Assembly: GCA_035765415.1 (NCBI GenBank)
Contig: DASTXR010000006.1
Location: forward strand, 62,001 to 126,000
From: CADEED01 sp035765415
GTDB taxonomy: Bacteria; Pseudomonadota; Gammaproteobacteria; Steroidobacterales; Steroidobacteraceae
Reading direction: 5' to 3'
DNA: 64,000 bases
How positions within the stretch are numbered: position 1 is the first letter of the stretch; each line of letters begins with the position of its first letter. Positions 29,473-38,025 of the stretch are shown in pieces. The notes under the pieces are model-generated. The model had not been told where the DNA came from. It saw only the letters and a program-made list of their open reading frames with translations, and did no database searches. A program made the position numbers and the translations under genes.

Positions 29473-30426
29473 TCACAGCTGCCGCGTCTTGATCCATTCG
29501 ATCGTGTCGCGCAGCGTGTCGGCGACCGGGCGCGGCTTCCAGCCGAGCTCCGAACGGATCTTCTGGTCTGAATACAAGTACGGCTGCCCGACGAGTTCCA
29601 CGGGCATTCCGGATTTTTCGGCTAACTTCTTCGTTTCTTCGAGCGTCAACGTTCTTTCCGGCATCACCATGTCCGGATCCAGATCCTTGAGCGCGCCGAC
29701 GAGGTCCTCGATGTTCGTCCCGGTGACCAGGTAACGCCCCGAGGCCTGCTTGTTCTCGTACGCCAGGACGTGCGCCTGGGCGAGGTCGCGGACATCCACC
29801 ACGGAGAATTGCATCGGGATCCGGAACGGCACCTGGTTGTTGACGAACGCGCCCACGTTCACCGTGCTCGGCGTGTGTTTGTAGAAATTGGGACCGAGCA
29901 CCAGGCTCGGGCACAGGACCACCAGGTCGAGCCCGTGTTCCTGCGCGTAACTCCAGGCGGCGTTTTCGCTCTCGAGCTTCGACCGGCAATACGGATTCAG
30001 AGGGTCGCTCCAGTCGCCTTCGGTCAGCGGCTGTTCCTTCGTTCCGCCGAAGCCGACCGCCGCGATGCTGCTGGTGAACACCACGCGTTCGACACCGCAG
30101 GAGGTCGCCAGCCGCAACACCGTCTGACTACCCGCCGTGTTGTTCACGACGATTTCGCCGTTCCCGTTCTGGTCGTCGTAGTTGTAGAGCGCCGCTACCT
30201 GGAACACACCGCGAACGCCTTCCAGGGCTTTCCGGACGGCGATTTCGTCGCGGATGTCGGCCTGGTGCATTTCGATGGGGTATCCGGCGAATATGCCGAG
30301 CGACCTCGCTTCGTCGGGATTGCGCACCGTGATGCCGACTTCGTAACCGCGCTCACACAGCAGCTTCGCCAGCGTATTGCCGACGTGCCCGTTGCCGCCC
30401 GTCACCAGCACCTTCTCAGGCTTCAC
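29473..30426 (-). CDS. Extended SDR (dihydroflavonol-4-reductase-like) oxidoreductase
   Basis: The protein of 317 aa is NAD(P)-dependent and of the extended short-chain dehydrogenase/epimerase type. It has the N-terminal nucleotide motif VLVTGGNGHVGNTLA (residues 6-20), the strand motif FTSSIAAVGFG (about 116-126) and the catalytic YCRSK (about 146). It starts with GTG and overlaps the 3' end of the terminal PKS gene by 11 nt, so the two are probably translated together. Because the PKS ends in a thioester reductase, a reductase acting on the released aldehyde, or on a keto group of the chain, is a sensible role. The substrate cannot be read from the sequence. Confidence 0.85.
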   Translation of the reverse strand: MKPEKVLVTGGNGHVGNTLAKLLCERGYEVGITVRNPDEARSLGIFAGYPIEMHQADIRDEIAVRKALEGVRGVFQVAALYNYDDQNGNGEIVVNNTAGSQTVLRLATSCGVERVVFTSSIAAVGFGGTKEQPLTEGDWSDPLNPYCRSKLESENAAWSYAQEHGLDLVVLCPSLVLGPNFYKHTPSTVNVGAFVNNQVPFRIPMQFSVVDVRDLAQAHVLAYENKQASGRYLVTGTNIEDLVGALKDLDPDMVMPERTLTLEETKKLAEKSGMPVELVGQPYLYSDQKIRSELGWKPRPVADTLRDTIEWIKTRQL

Positions 30427-33400
30427 TGACTTTCCCCAGCAACAGTTCTTCCCGTTCCTCCGGAATCTCCAGCAGCAGGTTTCGCGGCACGGCCGGGTTT
30501 CGCGGCGGCGATGCCTGCGGCGCGTCGGCTGGCTGGCTCCACTGCCTGTATTCGAAGATCCGCGTCATGAAGCCGCAGCCCTCATCGCTCCATCTCTGCA
30601 GATAGATGTCGATGAGCGAGTCCCACTCGGGCAGCGCAAGCCCCTGGACCTGCAACGCCCGCTTGAAGTGGTCCTGCTCGAACGGAAACAGGATGGCGAA
30701 ATAGGCATCCATCATGCTGCGGCTCTTCATCGATCCTTCGGTATCGCGCAGCACGCACTCGAGTACGAATGCATGCACCGGATTCACGGAATGGATGAAT
30801 CGCACGAAGTCATGGCACTTCTGCAGGTACTGCGTGCGCGTGACCGGCGTGAACTGCAGCCCGCTCGTCTGCATCTTGCGATACAGGTTGACGAGGCTGT
30901 ACGGACGCGGGTGGGTGGCATGCATGATCGTGTTCCACAGCTCGGGCCGCGTCCCCGTACCCACGATCAGGCGCGCTGCGATGTCCACGGGCAGCATGTC
31001 GAGCACGTCATTCGACACTTTCTCGCGGCAGCCGATCGCGAGGCGCATCTGGACCAGGCGATGCAGCATGTCGTCGATCTGTCCGAGCCCGGTGCGGGCG
31101 GAACCCGAGAGCTCGCCGAACCGGTATGTGACGTACGGAATGCCGTTGGCATGAGCACGCTTCAACAACGTTTCCTGAACCCACTTCGACTGGCCATATC
31201 CGCCGTAGACGCGTGCGCCGTCCTCGATGAACTCCTCTTTCTCGAAGATGGAGAATTCGTCGCCGTTCTTCAGCGCACATCCGGCAATGCTCGAGATGAA
31301 CTGGATCAGCTTCAGCCGATGGCTGCCAGCGAGCCGGATCACTTCTTTCATGCCGCGCGTGGAATCACGAAACGTGGCGTAACCTTCGATGTGATTCACG
31401 CGCGCCGAGGCGTGCACGACTTCGTGCGCCTGCTGGCAGCACAGGTCCCAGTCCTGCGGTGACAGTCCCAACCTCGGCTGGCTGATGTCGCCGCACAACA
31501 CGCGAATGCGCACCGCGTCGACGGTGAGCTCGAATTTGCGGGCCTGTTGCAGGATGCGTTCCAGCCCTCGGACGGGGTCGGCGCTGCGAACCAGGCACAA
31601 GGCCGTAGCCGCGGGATCCGCGTTCAGCAGCTCCGCCAGCACGTGGATGCCGAGAAAGCCGGTGGCGCCGGTGAGGAAAACGCGGCGCGGTTCAGAATTC
31701 AGCGAACCCACGATCGCTTCCGGATCGGGCGACGGCAACTCGGACTCCGCGTCACGCACGTGCAGCGGTTTTCCCGATTCGGCTTTCATCGGCGGCGCGG
31801 TGAGCTTCTGGAATTCGGCCGCATATTCCCGCGCCAGCAGGTCCGCCAGCGATCGGACGGTGGTGCATTCGAAGAACGCCGTCGGTGAAAACGCGGGATC
31901 CAGCGTGGTCTTGATGGACTGCGTCATCTCCGCCATGTCCAGCGAGGTGATGCCGGTTTCCATCAACTGGCAGGTTTCGTCCACTTCGTCGATATCGACG
32001 CGGAGCTGATTCGCGATCAGGTGCCGCACGAACTGCCGGGCATCTGCCTTGGCGCCGTTGGCCGGGAACTGAAACCTGTCCGCGCGCTTCGCGGGTTTGA
32101 CGACCTCGACGGCGTTGGACGGCGTTTGCGGCAGTTCGGATTTGCGACTGGTGATCCAGTGACGGTCGCCGGCGAACGGATAGGTGGGAAGCGAAATCTT
32201 CCGGCCGCGCTGTCCGGGCGCCACACCGCGCCAATCGGCGATCACCCCATCGGCCCACAGGCGCGCAATCCTGCGGGCATCACCGCCGCGGATCAGCAGA
32301 TCGACGAAATCCTGCTTTTCGCTGGCGTTGAGCAGTCCGGTGATGGCGGCCGCATTACTGACCGAGCCGCGCATGACGTCGGCATCGCAGGAGCCTTCCA
32401 GGAAGGCATCGAGCTTTGCGGCCAGTTCATCGGGATTCTTCGCGATCAGCACCAGGCGCTGATCGAAAGACTTCCGCCCGTGTTGCAGGGTATGCGCGAT
32501 GTCGCTGCCACGGCACGCAGTGTCGCTCGCGAGGAAGCGGCGCAGGCGAGCCGCGGCTTCACGCAATTGCCCGTCGGTCATCGCCGAGAGCGGGAAGATC
32601 AGGTCGGACGGCGCGTCGTCCGCCTCGTCGCCGGACTGCGCCGGCGGCGAATACTCTTCGAGGATGATGTGCGCATTCGTACCGCCCGCGCCGATGGCGC
32701 TGACACCCGCGCGCCGCGGGTAACTCACGCCCTCCACTTCCTTCGCTTCCCACTTTTCAGGTTTCTGCGGGACGTGGAACGGTGAGTTCGCGAAATCGAT
32801 GTTCTCGTTGAGCTCGGCGGAGTGAAGCGAGGCGACGAGTGTCTGGTGCTTCATCTGCAGCAGCACCTTCTGTACGCCGATGACTCCGGACGCTGCCTCG
32901 AGGTGCCCCACGTTCGTCTTCACCGAACCGATGGCGCAGCTCTGCTTTTCCGCGCCGTATTCCGCAAACGCCTTGCTGAGCCCGGTGATTTCGATGGAGT
33001 CGCCGAGATCGGTGCCCGTCCCGTGCGCCTCGACATACCCGATGCTGCGCGCGTCGATGTCGGCGGCGCGCAGCGCCTTCAGCACCAGCTTGCTGTGCGA
33101 GTGGGGAGCAGGAATGGTGTAGCCGCTGGTTTTCCCGCTGTGCGTCACCGCCACGCTCTTGATCACGCCGTGAATGTTGTCGCCGTCGGCGATGGCCCTG
33201 TCGAGCGACTTGAGCAGAAGCGCGCCCACGCCTTCACCCGACACATAACCGTTGGCGCCTTTGCCGAACGAGCGGCACAGTCCATCGGCCGAATGCGAGC
33301 CGCCCGCCGAATTGAGGTCGAACTTGGCCTGGTGCAGGTCGAGATTGACGCCGCCGACAATCGCCGCCGAGCACTCGCCGCGATGGATGGATTCGCAGGC

Positions 33401-36400
33401 GAGCTGAATTGCCGTCAGGCTCGCCGAACACGCGGTGTCCAGCGTGAGGCTCGGACCCGACAGGTTCATCCAGTAGGAGACGCGATTCGCGATGCTCCAG
33501 AAGAACGAGGTCGGATTGATGTTGCTGCCCGCCAGCCGCTCTTCGACGCCGAGCATCTGGTACATGGACCACACCGCACCGACGAACACGCCGATGTCGC
33601 GCGATGAGTCCTCGCGACCGAGGATCTCCGGGTAGTAGCCGGCGTCTTCGAGGGCTTCGCAGGCGACTTCGAGGAACTGCCTTTCCTGCGGGTCCAGCAC
33701 CTTCGCTTCATGGGGCGAGATGTTGAAGAAGCGCGCATCGAACCGATCCACGTCGGCGATGAACCCGCCGCGATACTTGCGCGTGAACCCGTTGTGGAGG
33801 CGCTGCGCGAGCCTGGCGTCGGGAATGTCCTCGATGCAGTCTTTCGAGGCCGCGAGGTTCTCCCACAATTCGCCGAGGTTGTTAGCCTTCGGATAACGAC
33901 CGGCCATGCCGATGACGGCGATGTCGCGGGAAGCATTCGGCGCGGGCGCCGCCTGCGGCGTTGCCGGCGGCGACACCGTGAGCGCTTTCGCCTCGGCCGC
34001 GTCCGAGACGCGACCCGAGGCGCGGTGATATTCGATGAGCGCGTAGGGAGCGTGGATGTCACCAAAGGATTCCGCGGCATCGCGCGCGGGCGCGATTTCC
34101 GGAATGTTCCGCAAGCTCGCAAAAGCGGCGGTGAGGCGTTGAATGATCTCGTCGACCTGTGCAGGCGTCAGCCCGACGGGAACGGCGAAACGGACGAGCT
34201 CGTTCAACGCGCTGCCGCGCTGCATGCCGGCGTTGTGCGCGCCCGCGCGAATGCCGGTGTTCAGGTAGACCCAGGCCAGGAAAGAAGCCACGGGATGCTT
34301 GAAGTTCCTGAACTCGTCGATCTTGCGCACATCGATGAGGATGCAATGTGCTCCTGCCGGCTGAACCACCGGAACGCCCTGCTGCCGAAGCGCCGTCCAG
34401 AGGTGCTGCACCTGTTCCTTGCGACGTCGGACCTGCGCCTCGATGAACTTGCGATTCTGCAGCGACAGCGCCACTCGCTTCCGATCGATGGTGCAGAGAC
34501 CGCATCCGTCGTCGAGGATGAGCTTTCGCAGCGACTGCATGAGCTGCGCGTCGTTGGTGGCGATCAGGCCGCCGTTGACGCAGAAATCCTTCGCGAGGCT
34601 GACGATCATGGCGTCGGCATGCCCGGCGATCAGGCGCACCACTTCCCAGACATCCTTGCCCGCGCATTCTGCTTCCTGGTCGATCAGGAACATCGCGTTC
34701 TCGACGATTCGCGTGCCATCGAGAACCAGCGGAATCGACGCCTTCGACAGCAGCGCCTTCACCTTGCGCAGATGCGCAATCGAGACCGGGCAACCGCCCG
34801 CGGCGTTGTCGCTCACTTCGATGCACACGAAGGCGATGGCCGCCGCGTCCTGCCTGACTTCACGCTCCAGGGCGGCGAAGTCCATTTCGCCCTTGAACAG
34901 CTGGTTTGCATCGTGATCGAACAAGTCCGCGCGAGGCAGCTCCTTCGGCGCGAAACCCTTTTCAATCTGGTGAAAGATCGTCGTCGGGAACAGGAGGTTC
35001 TGCAGAACCACACCCTTCTTCGGCCAGGCGCGGCAGAAGACACTTTCGGCGGTGCGGCCCGAGGCAGTCATTGCAAAGTGTTCGAACGGAAAGATCCCGC
35101 CCAGCGTGTCGTTGATGTCGACTGGCTGGTGGATCCGCTCATTCAGCTGGCGGCGGCGGCTTTCGATCGCCGGCATCCACAACTGCGCCCATGAATCGGT
35201 CTTCAGGTCGAAATCGACCTGTTCGGGTGGAACGTTGAGCGGATTGAAACCGGACTCGGCAAGGATGGCCGACCGGCTTTCACCGTCGATCACGCGCGTG
35301 GGCGCCGCGGTCGAGGCCGGCGTCGGCGCCGGCGCGATGCTGGCCGCTGCAGGCGGTTCTTCCACCGCCGGCGTTGCCTGCATGCGGAGCGGATCGGCGA
35401 TCATCATGATGATGTCGATGACATCGTCGGGATTCGGATGGTCCGCGGCCCGGCACAGGAAAATCGACTGGTTTTCCGGGCGGAATTTGTTCTTGAACTG
35501 CAGATTGCCTTCGTCGTTGAAGATGTTCTGCATGCGCAGGTCGTCGAGGATCGCGTCTACTTTCGGGTCCGCATGGGTGGACGGCGCAAGCTTGCAGCCA
35601 TAGGTGCCGCCGAGACTGAGGACGTCGCAACCTTCCGCGACCAGCGTCCCGATGATGTTGACGATCGCGAACTCGAGCCCGCCCAGCGGCATGGTGTCGG
35701 GATAGAACTCCAGGTCCATGAGATAGGCGGTGTGCTTCTCGGTCATCGGCGAGATGAGGATCGCGTTGACCAGCACGTCGTCGACATAGGTGACGAAAAT
35801 CCGGTGCTCCGGATTCAGCGTGCCCGCGACGATTTCATCCTTGACGATGTGGATGAGTGGATTGACCATCGTGCGCGCGGCGCACCACTGGTCGATGATG
35901 GCGGCGATGTTGCGCGCGGTTTCGGCATTCGATCCGCAACGAAACTCTTGCGTGCGGCAGCGGCCGGCCTTCTCGAACTTCGAGACCTGGTAACGCAGCC
36001 GGCGCATGTTCTTGCCGTCCAGCGTGAAGCTCTGCAGGTTCGTTACGCGCTGCAGGGCTCCGAAAGGCGTCGACGTATAGGGAACCGTGCCAACGCAAGA
36101 CAACTCTTCGTCGAGCAGGATGCTGAGGTTTTGCCGATGGGCCGCGCAGTGCGCGTGCAGCTCCGCCGCCAGCGTCGGGAAATAGTCCCGGGGTCCGGTA
36201 TAGGCATATGCCAGGACGATGTCGCCGCTGCGGCTGAAATTGAAATAGGCGGATCGCGCGCTGCCGATGAACAGATTCGGAGCGATGTTTCTCGTTCCGC
36301 GGGAGACCGACCCCTCGTTCTTGTGGCGGGCGAAAATGTCCGCAACCACTTTGGCGAGCGCCGGATCGGCGTGTGCCGCTTGTTCCGTGGTTACGACGGG

Positions 36401-36793
36401 TTCGGGCACCGCCACGGCCTTCCTGGCGGCCGGTCGCGGGCGGATGGGTTCGACCGTCGCTTTTCTCTCGGGCTTCTTCGCAGCCGGCGCCACCGGCGCC
36501 GTCTGATCGCGCAATTGCGCTGCGAACCGGGCCCGCAGGGTCTGCTCGTGTTTGCCGACGAAGTAGCTCGCGAGATCGCAGATGTTGAAGTTCTCGAACA
36601 GCAGCGTCTTCGGCAACCTGCCGAAATCGCCTTCGAGCGCCTTGAGGATCTTCAACACCCGGAACGAGTCGACTCCCAGCTCACCGAAAGGCGTGGACGA
36701 ATCGAAGTTCGGGTTCAGCGAACCCACGGTGGCGCATACCAGTGACTTCAGATAACACTGGGTCAATTCCAACAGATGTTCGTTGTCTATCAT
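30416..36793 (-). CDS. Terminal PKS protein: ACP - DUF2156 - PLP beta-eliminating lyase - KS - ACP - thioester reductase
   Basis: 2125 aa with an unusual order. Residues 10-85 are an ACP (GVDSFRV, Ser near 42). About 165-450 match DUF2156, the C-terminal GNAT-like transferase domain of lysyl-phosphatidylglycerol synthase: FTLDGKNMRRLRYQVSKFEK, LDMxx-type motif AYLMDLEFYPDTMP, FKNKFRPENQSIFL. About 512-930 match tryptophanase/tyrosine phenol-lyase: FKGEMDF, DGTRIVENAMF (D-x-T-R for PLP and substrate), SLAKDFCVNGG with the Schiff-base Lys near 734. Then KS (955-1380; DTACSASL, HGTGTD, KTNVGH), ACP (TGITSLDM, about 1615; Thr replaces the usual Asp) and a terminal reductase (TGATGFLG 1708; YGGYGQSK 1866) that would release an aldehyde or alcohol. 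No AT is present. The gene follows tRNA-Cys directly. Aminoacyl transfer plus beta-elimination on a carrier-bound chain is inference; active-site residues look intact. Confidence 0.93.
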   Translation of the reverse strand: MIDNEHLLELTQCYLKSLVCATVGSLNPNFDSSTPFGELGVDSFRVLKILKALEGDFGRLPKTLLFENFNICDLASYFVGKHEQTLRARFAAQLRDQTAPVAPAAKKPERKATVEPIRPRPAARKAVAVPEPVVTTEQAAHADPALAKVVADIFARHKNEGSVSRGTRNIAPNLFIGSARSAYFNFSRSGDIVLAYAYTGPRDYFPTLAAELHAHCAAHRQNLSILLDEELSCVGTVPYTSTPFGALQRVTNLQSFTLDGKNMRRLRYQVSKFEKAGRCRTQEFRCGSNAETARNIAAIIDQWCAARTMVNPLIHIVKDEIVAGTLNPEHRIFVTYVDDVLVNAILISPMTEKHTAYLMDLEFYPDTMPLGGLEFAIVNIIGTLVAEGCDVLSLGGTYGCKLAPSTHADPKVDAILDDLRMQNIFNDEGNLQFKNKFRPENQSIFLCRAADHPNPDDVIDIIMMIADPLRMQATPAVEEPPAAASIAPAPTPASTAAPTRVIDGESRSAILAESGFNPLNVPPEQVDFDLKTDSWAQLWMPAIESRRRQLNERIHQPVDINDTLGGIFPFEHFAMTASGRTAESVFCRAWPKKGVVLQNLLFPTTIFHQIEKGFAPKELPRADLFDHDANQLFKGEMDFAALEREVRQDAAAIAFVCIEVSDNAAGGCPVSIAHLRKVKALLSKASIPLVLDGTRIVENAMFLIDQEAECAGKDVWEVVRLIAGHADAMIVSLAKDFCVNGGLIATNDAQLMQSLRKLILDDGCGLCTIDRKRVALSLQNRKFIEAQVRRRKEQVQHLWTALRQQGVPVVQPAGAHCILIDVRKIDEFRNFKHPVASFLAWVYLNTGIRAGAHNAGMQRGSALNELVRFAVPVGLTPAQVDEIIQRLTAAFASLRNIPEIAPARDAAESFGDIHAPYALIEYHRASGRVSDAAEAKALTVSPPATPQAAPAPNASRDIAVIGMAGRYPKANNLGELWENLAASKDCIEDIPDARLAQRLHNGFTRKYRGGFIADVDRFDARFFNISPHEAKVLDPQERQFLEVACEALEDAGYYPEILGREDSSRDIGVFVGAVWSMYQMLGVEERLAGSNINPTSFFWSIANRVSYWMNLSGPSLTLDTACSASLTAIQLACESIHRGECSAAIVGGVNLDLHQAKFDLNSAGGSHSADGLCRSFGKGANGYVSGEGVGALLLKSLDRAIADGDNIHGVIKSVAVTHSGKTSGYTIPAPHSHSKLVLKALRAADIDARSIGYVEAHGTGTDLGDSIEITGLSKAFAEYGAEKQSCAIGSVKTNVGHLEAASGVIGVQKVLLQMKHQTLVASLHSAELNENIDFANSPFHVPQKPEKWEAKEVEGVSYPRRAGVSAIGAGGTNAHIILEEYSPPAQSGDEADDAPSDLIFPLSAMTDGQLREAAARLRRFLASDTACRGSDIAHTLQHGRKSFDQRLVLIAKNPDELAAKLDAFLEGSCDADVMRGSVSNAAAITGLLNASEKQDFVDLLIRGGDARRIARLWADGVIADWRGVAPGQRGRKISLPTYPFAGDRHWITSRKSELPQTPSNAVEVVKPAKRADRFQFPANGAKADARQFVRHLIANQLRVDIDEVDETCQLMETGITSLDMAEMTQSIKTTLDPAFSPTAFFECTTVRSLADLLAREYAAEFQKLTAPPMKAESGKPLHVRDAESELPSPDPEAIVGSLNSEPRRVFLTGATGFLGIHVLAELLNADPAATALCLVRSADPVRGLERILQQARKFELTVDAVRIRVLCGDISQPRLGLSPQDWDLCCQQAHEVVHASARVNHIEGYATFRDSTRGMKEVIRLAGSHRLKLIQFISSIAGCALKNGDEFSIFEKEEFIEDGARVYGGYGQSKWVQETLLKRAHANGIPYVTYRFGELSGSARTGLGQIDDMLHRLVQMRLAIGCREKVSNDVLDMLPVDIAARLIVGTGTRPELWNTIMHATHPRPYSLVNLYRKMQTSGLQFTPVTRTQYLQKCHDFVRFIHSVNPVHAFVLECVLRDTEGSMKSRSMMDAYFAILFPFEQDHFKRALQVQGLALPEWDSLIDIYLQRWSDEGCGFMTRIFEYRQWSQPADAPQASPPRNPAVPRNLLLEIPEEREELLLGKVSEA

Positions 36794-36807
36794 TTTGCTT
36801 CGCGGGA

Positions 36808-36881
36808 TGGAGGCTCGGGCTGGAGTCGAACCAGCGTGAACGGCTTTGCAAACCGTTGCATGACCACTTTGCTACCGAGCC
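36808..36881 (-). tRNA. tRNA-Cys (anticodon GCA)
   Basis: A complete cloverleaf can be folded by hand. The acceptor stem is GGCTCGG/CCGAGCC. The D arm is GCA..TGC with a GTGGTCA loop. The anticodon stem is ACGGT/GCCGT (one T-G wobble) with loop TTGCAAA, giving anticodon GCA. The variable loop has four bases. The T arm is GCTGG-TTCGACT-CCAGC. The discriminator base is U73 and CCA is encoded. GCA and U73 are the main CysRS identity elements. The gene lies between the promoter at 37.0 kb and the PKS start codon, only 14 nt before the ATG, so it should be part of the PKS transcript and be cut out by tRNA processing. Confidence 0.96.
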
Positions 36882-36944
36882 GGTGCGGGTGACAGGAAAC
36901 TATCTAGTTGATACTTCGGAGGATCCGAAGCGTGGGAACGGCCG

Positions 36945-36993
36945 CCGGACAGGCTCCGCCCCGTTGCGCACGTCAAACTACATGCGCAAAAGG
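36945..36993 (-). promoter_or_regulatory. Leader RNA element A (two hairpins) of the tRNA-Cys/PKS operon
   Basis: On the transcribed strand it reads CCTTTT, then a stem TTGCGCA/TGCGCAA with a 12-nt loop containing TAGTTT, then GGGGCGGAGCC, where CGGA-N5-TCCG forms a second small hairpin. The same layout occurs at 41717-41765 with a different first stem but identical GGGCGGAGCC and CGGA-N5-TCCG. It begins about 20 nt after the -10 box. A further perfect hairpin (7-bp stem, CTTCGGA/TCCGAAG) lies at 36914-36930, between this element and the tRNA. A role as recognition RNA for the nearby NusG paralogue is inference. Confidence 0.6.
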
Positions 36994-37012
36994 AATAACT
37001 TGATTCTTTTCG

Positions 37013-37040
37013 AAACTAACAGATTCAACTCGCGTGTCAA
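37013..37040 (-). promoter_or_regulatory. Sigma70-like promoter of the tRNA-Cys/PKS operon
   Basis: TTGACA (37035-37040) and TAGTTT (37013-37018) on the minus strand are separated by 16 bp, with TG one base before the -10 box (extended -10). It sits right after the acyltransferase-like gene and before leader element A. The spacing matches the second cluster promoter at 41784-41811. Confidence 0.55.
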
Positions 37041-37065
37041 TCATCGATCTTCGCTGCGACACGAA

Positions 37066-38025
37066 TTATTGAAATAGTACCGCTATGTTTTTCCGCGCCT
37101 GGCCGAACGGTGTCATCGTCGGCCGCGCGATCGAACCCGAGTTCGCGGGCAAACCGTACTTCACGAAATTCGCGAGTGTTCCCGATGGGCCCACGTCGAT
37201 GTAGCGATGCGGGCCACTGCGCTCGAGCAGCGCGAGCGTTTCCGGAAAACGGATCGAGCCGCGAACCACGCGCCAGAAGAAGTCCTCCGGCAGCGAAGTC
37301 AGCACAGCCGCCTGCTCGCAGCATGCGAGCGGCAGCTTGCCGGTCGCTCCGCTGAGAACCTTGAATCCCGAGCGCAGGAAACTCTCGAACGGCGTGCGCG
37401 CCTCGTCGATCCAGCGCGAGTGATAGGCGAACGAGACCGGCAGCCGCTGATGCGTGATGTTGCGCTCCCGCAGGCCCGCCTCGATTTCCGGCAGGTCCGC
37501 ATCGATGGCGGACACCGCGAAGTGCTTCGAACCATGGACATCGTGGAAATTCACGCCGGCCAGCTCGCTGCGCCCGGCCAGCACTTCGTCACACAATCGC
37601 GGGCTGCCGTGTACGGCGATCATGCTGCCCGGTTCGCAGCAGGCCTCGAATGCAACCGCCTGCTTGACGACGATGGCCAGAGCCGTTTCCTCGTCGAGGT
37701 ATCCCGCCACGGTGGCGGCGGCGAACGAGCCGAGACTCGATCCCAGCGTCATGTCGGGCTTGAGGCCGCCGCGAATCAGGCACTGCGCCAGCGCGTACTC
37801 GACCATGAATATCGCCGGATGGGTCATCAGCGTGCGATCGAAGACTTCTTCCCTGCCGGCGGAGTAGATGGCCTCGATGACGGACTCGCCGAGCAGGCGC
37901 CGGGCGATCGCGTCGAGGCGAGTCATCGACTCGCGGAATACGGCGTCGCCATCGAAGAGCTCGCGTCCCATCTGGTGGTATTGCGATCCCTGGCCGGAGA
38001 ACATGAATACGGTGGGAATGCTCAC
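37066..38025 (-). CDS. Acyltransferase-like protein, probable acyl hydrolase (PedC/AH clade) of the trans-AT PKS
   Basis: The 319-aa protein has the FabD/AT fold: FMFSGQGSQYHQMGRELF at the N-terminus, active-site region LGSSLGSFAAA (Ser near 93), and C-terminal YIDVGPSGTLANFVKYGL. The usual GHSxG reads GSSLG. At the position where malonyl transferases carry Arg (FabD R117, in VEMRGK), this protein has Gln (VVKQAV). In trans-AT systems, loss of that Arg is typical of acyl hydrolases such as PedC that clear stalled chains, rather than of malonyl-loading ATs. It starts with GTG, overlapping the phosphopantetheinyl transferase stop by 4 nt (GTGA). A dedicated malonyl AT is then not visible in the window. 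Malonyl loading by this protein cannot be excluded. Confidence 0.82.
   Translation of the reverse strand: MSIPTVFMFSGQGSQYHQMGRELFDGDAVFRESMTRLDAIARRLLGESVIEAIYSAGREEVFDRTLMTHPAIFMVEYALAQCLIRGGLKPDMTLGSSLGSFAAATVAGYLDEETALAIVVKQAVAFEACCEPGSMIAVHGSPRLCDEVLAGRSELAGVNFHDVHGSKHFAVSAIDADLPEIEAGLRERNITHQRLPVSFAYHSRWIDEARTPFESFLRSGFKVLSGATGKLPLACCEQAAVLTSLPEDFFWRVVRGSIRFPETLALLERSGPHRYIDVGPSGTLANFVKYGLPANSGSIARPTMTPFGQARKNIAVLFQ

Noticed and set aside
36808..36881. tRNA-Cys as an integration (att) site of a genomic island
   Set aside because: No integrase or duplicated tRNA 3' end noticed in the window, and the tRNA sits between a matched promoter/leader and the PKS start. Not excluded, but the operon explanation fits better.
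36914..36930. CTTCGGA/TCCGAAG hairpin as an intrinsic terminator
   Set aside because: No U-tract follows on the transcribed strand; it may still be part of the leader structure that the antiterminator acts on.
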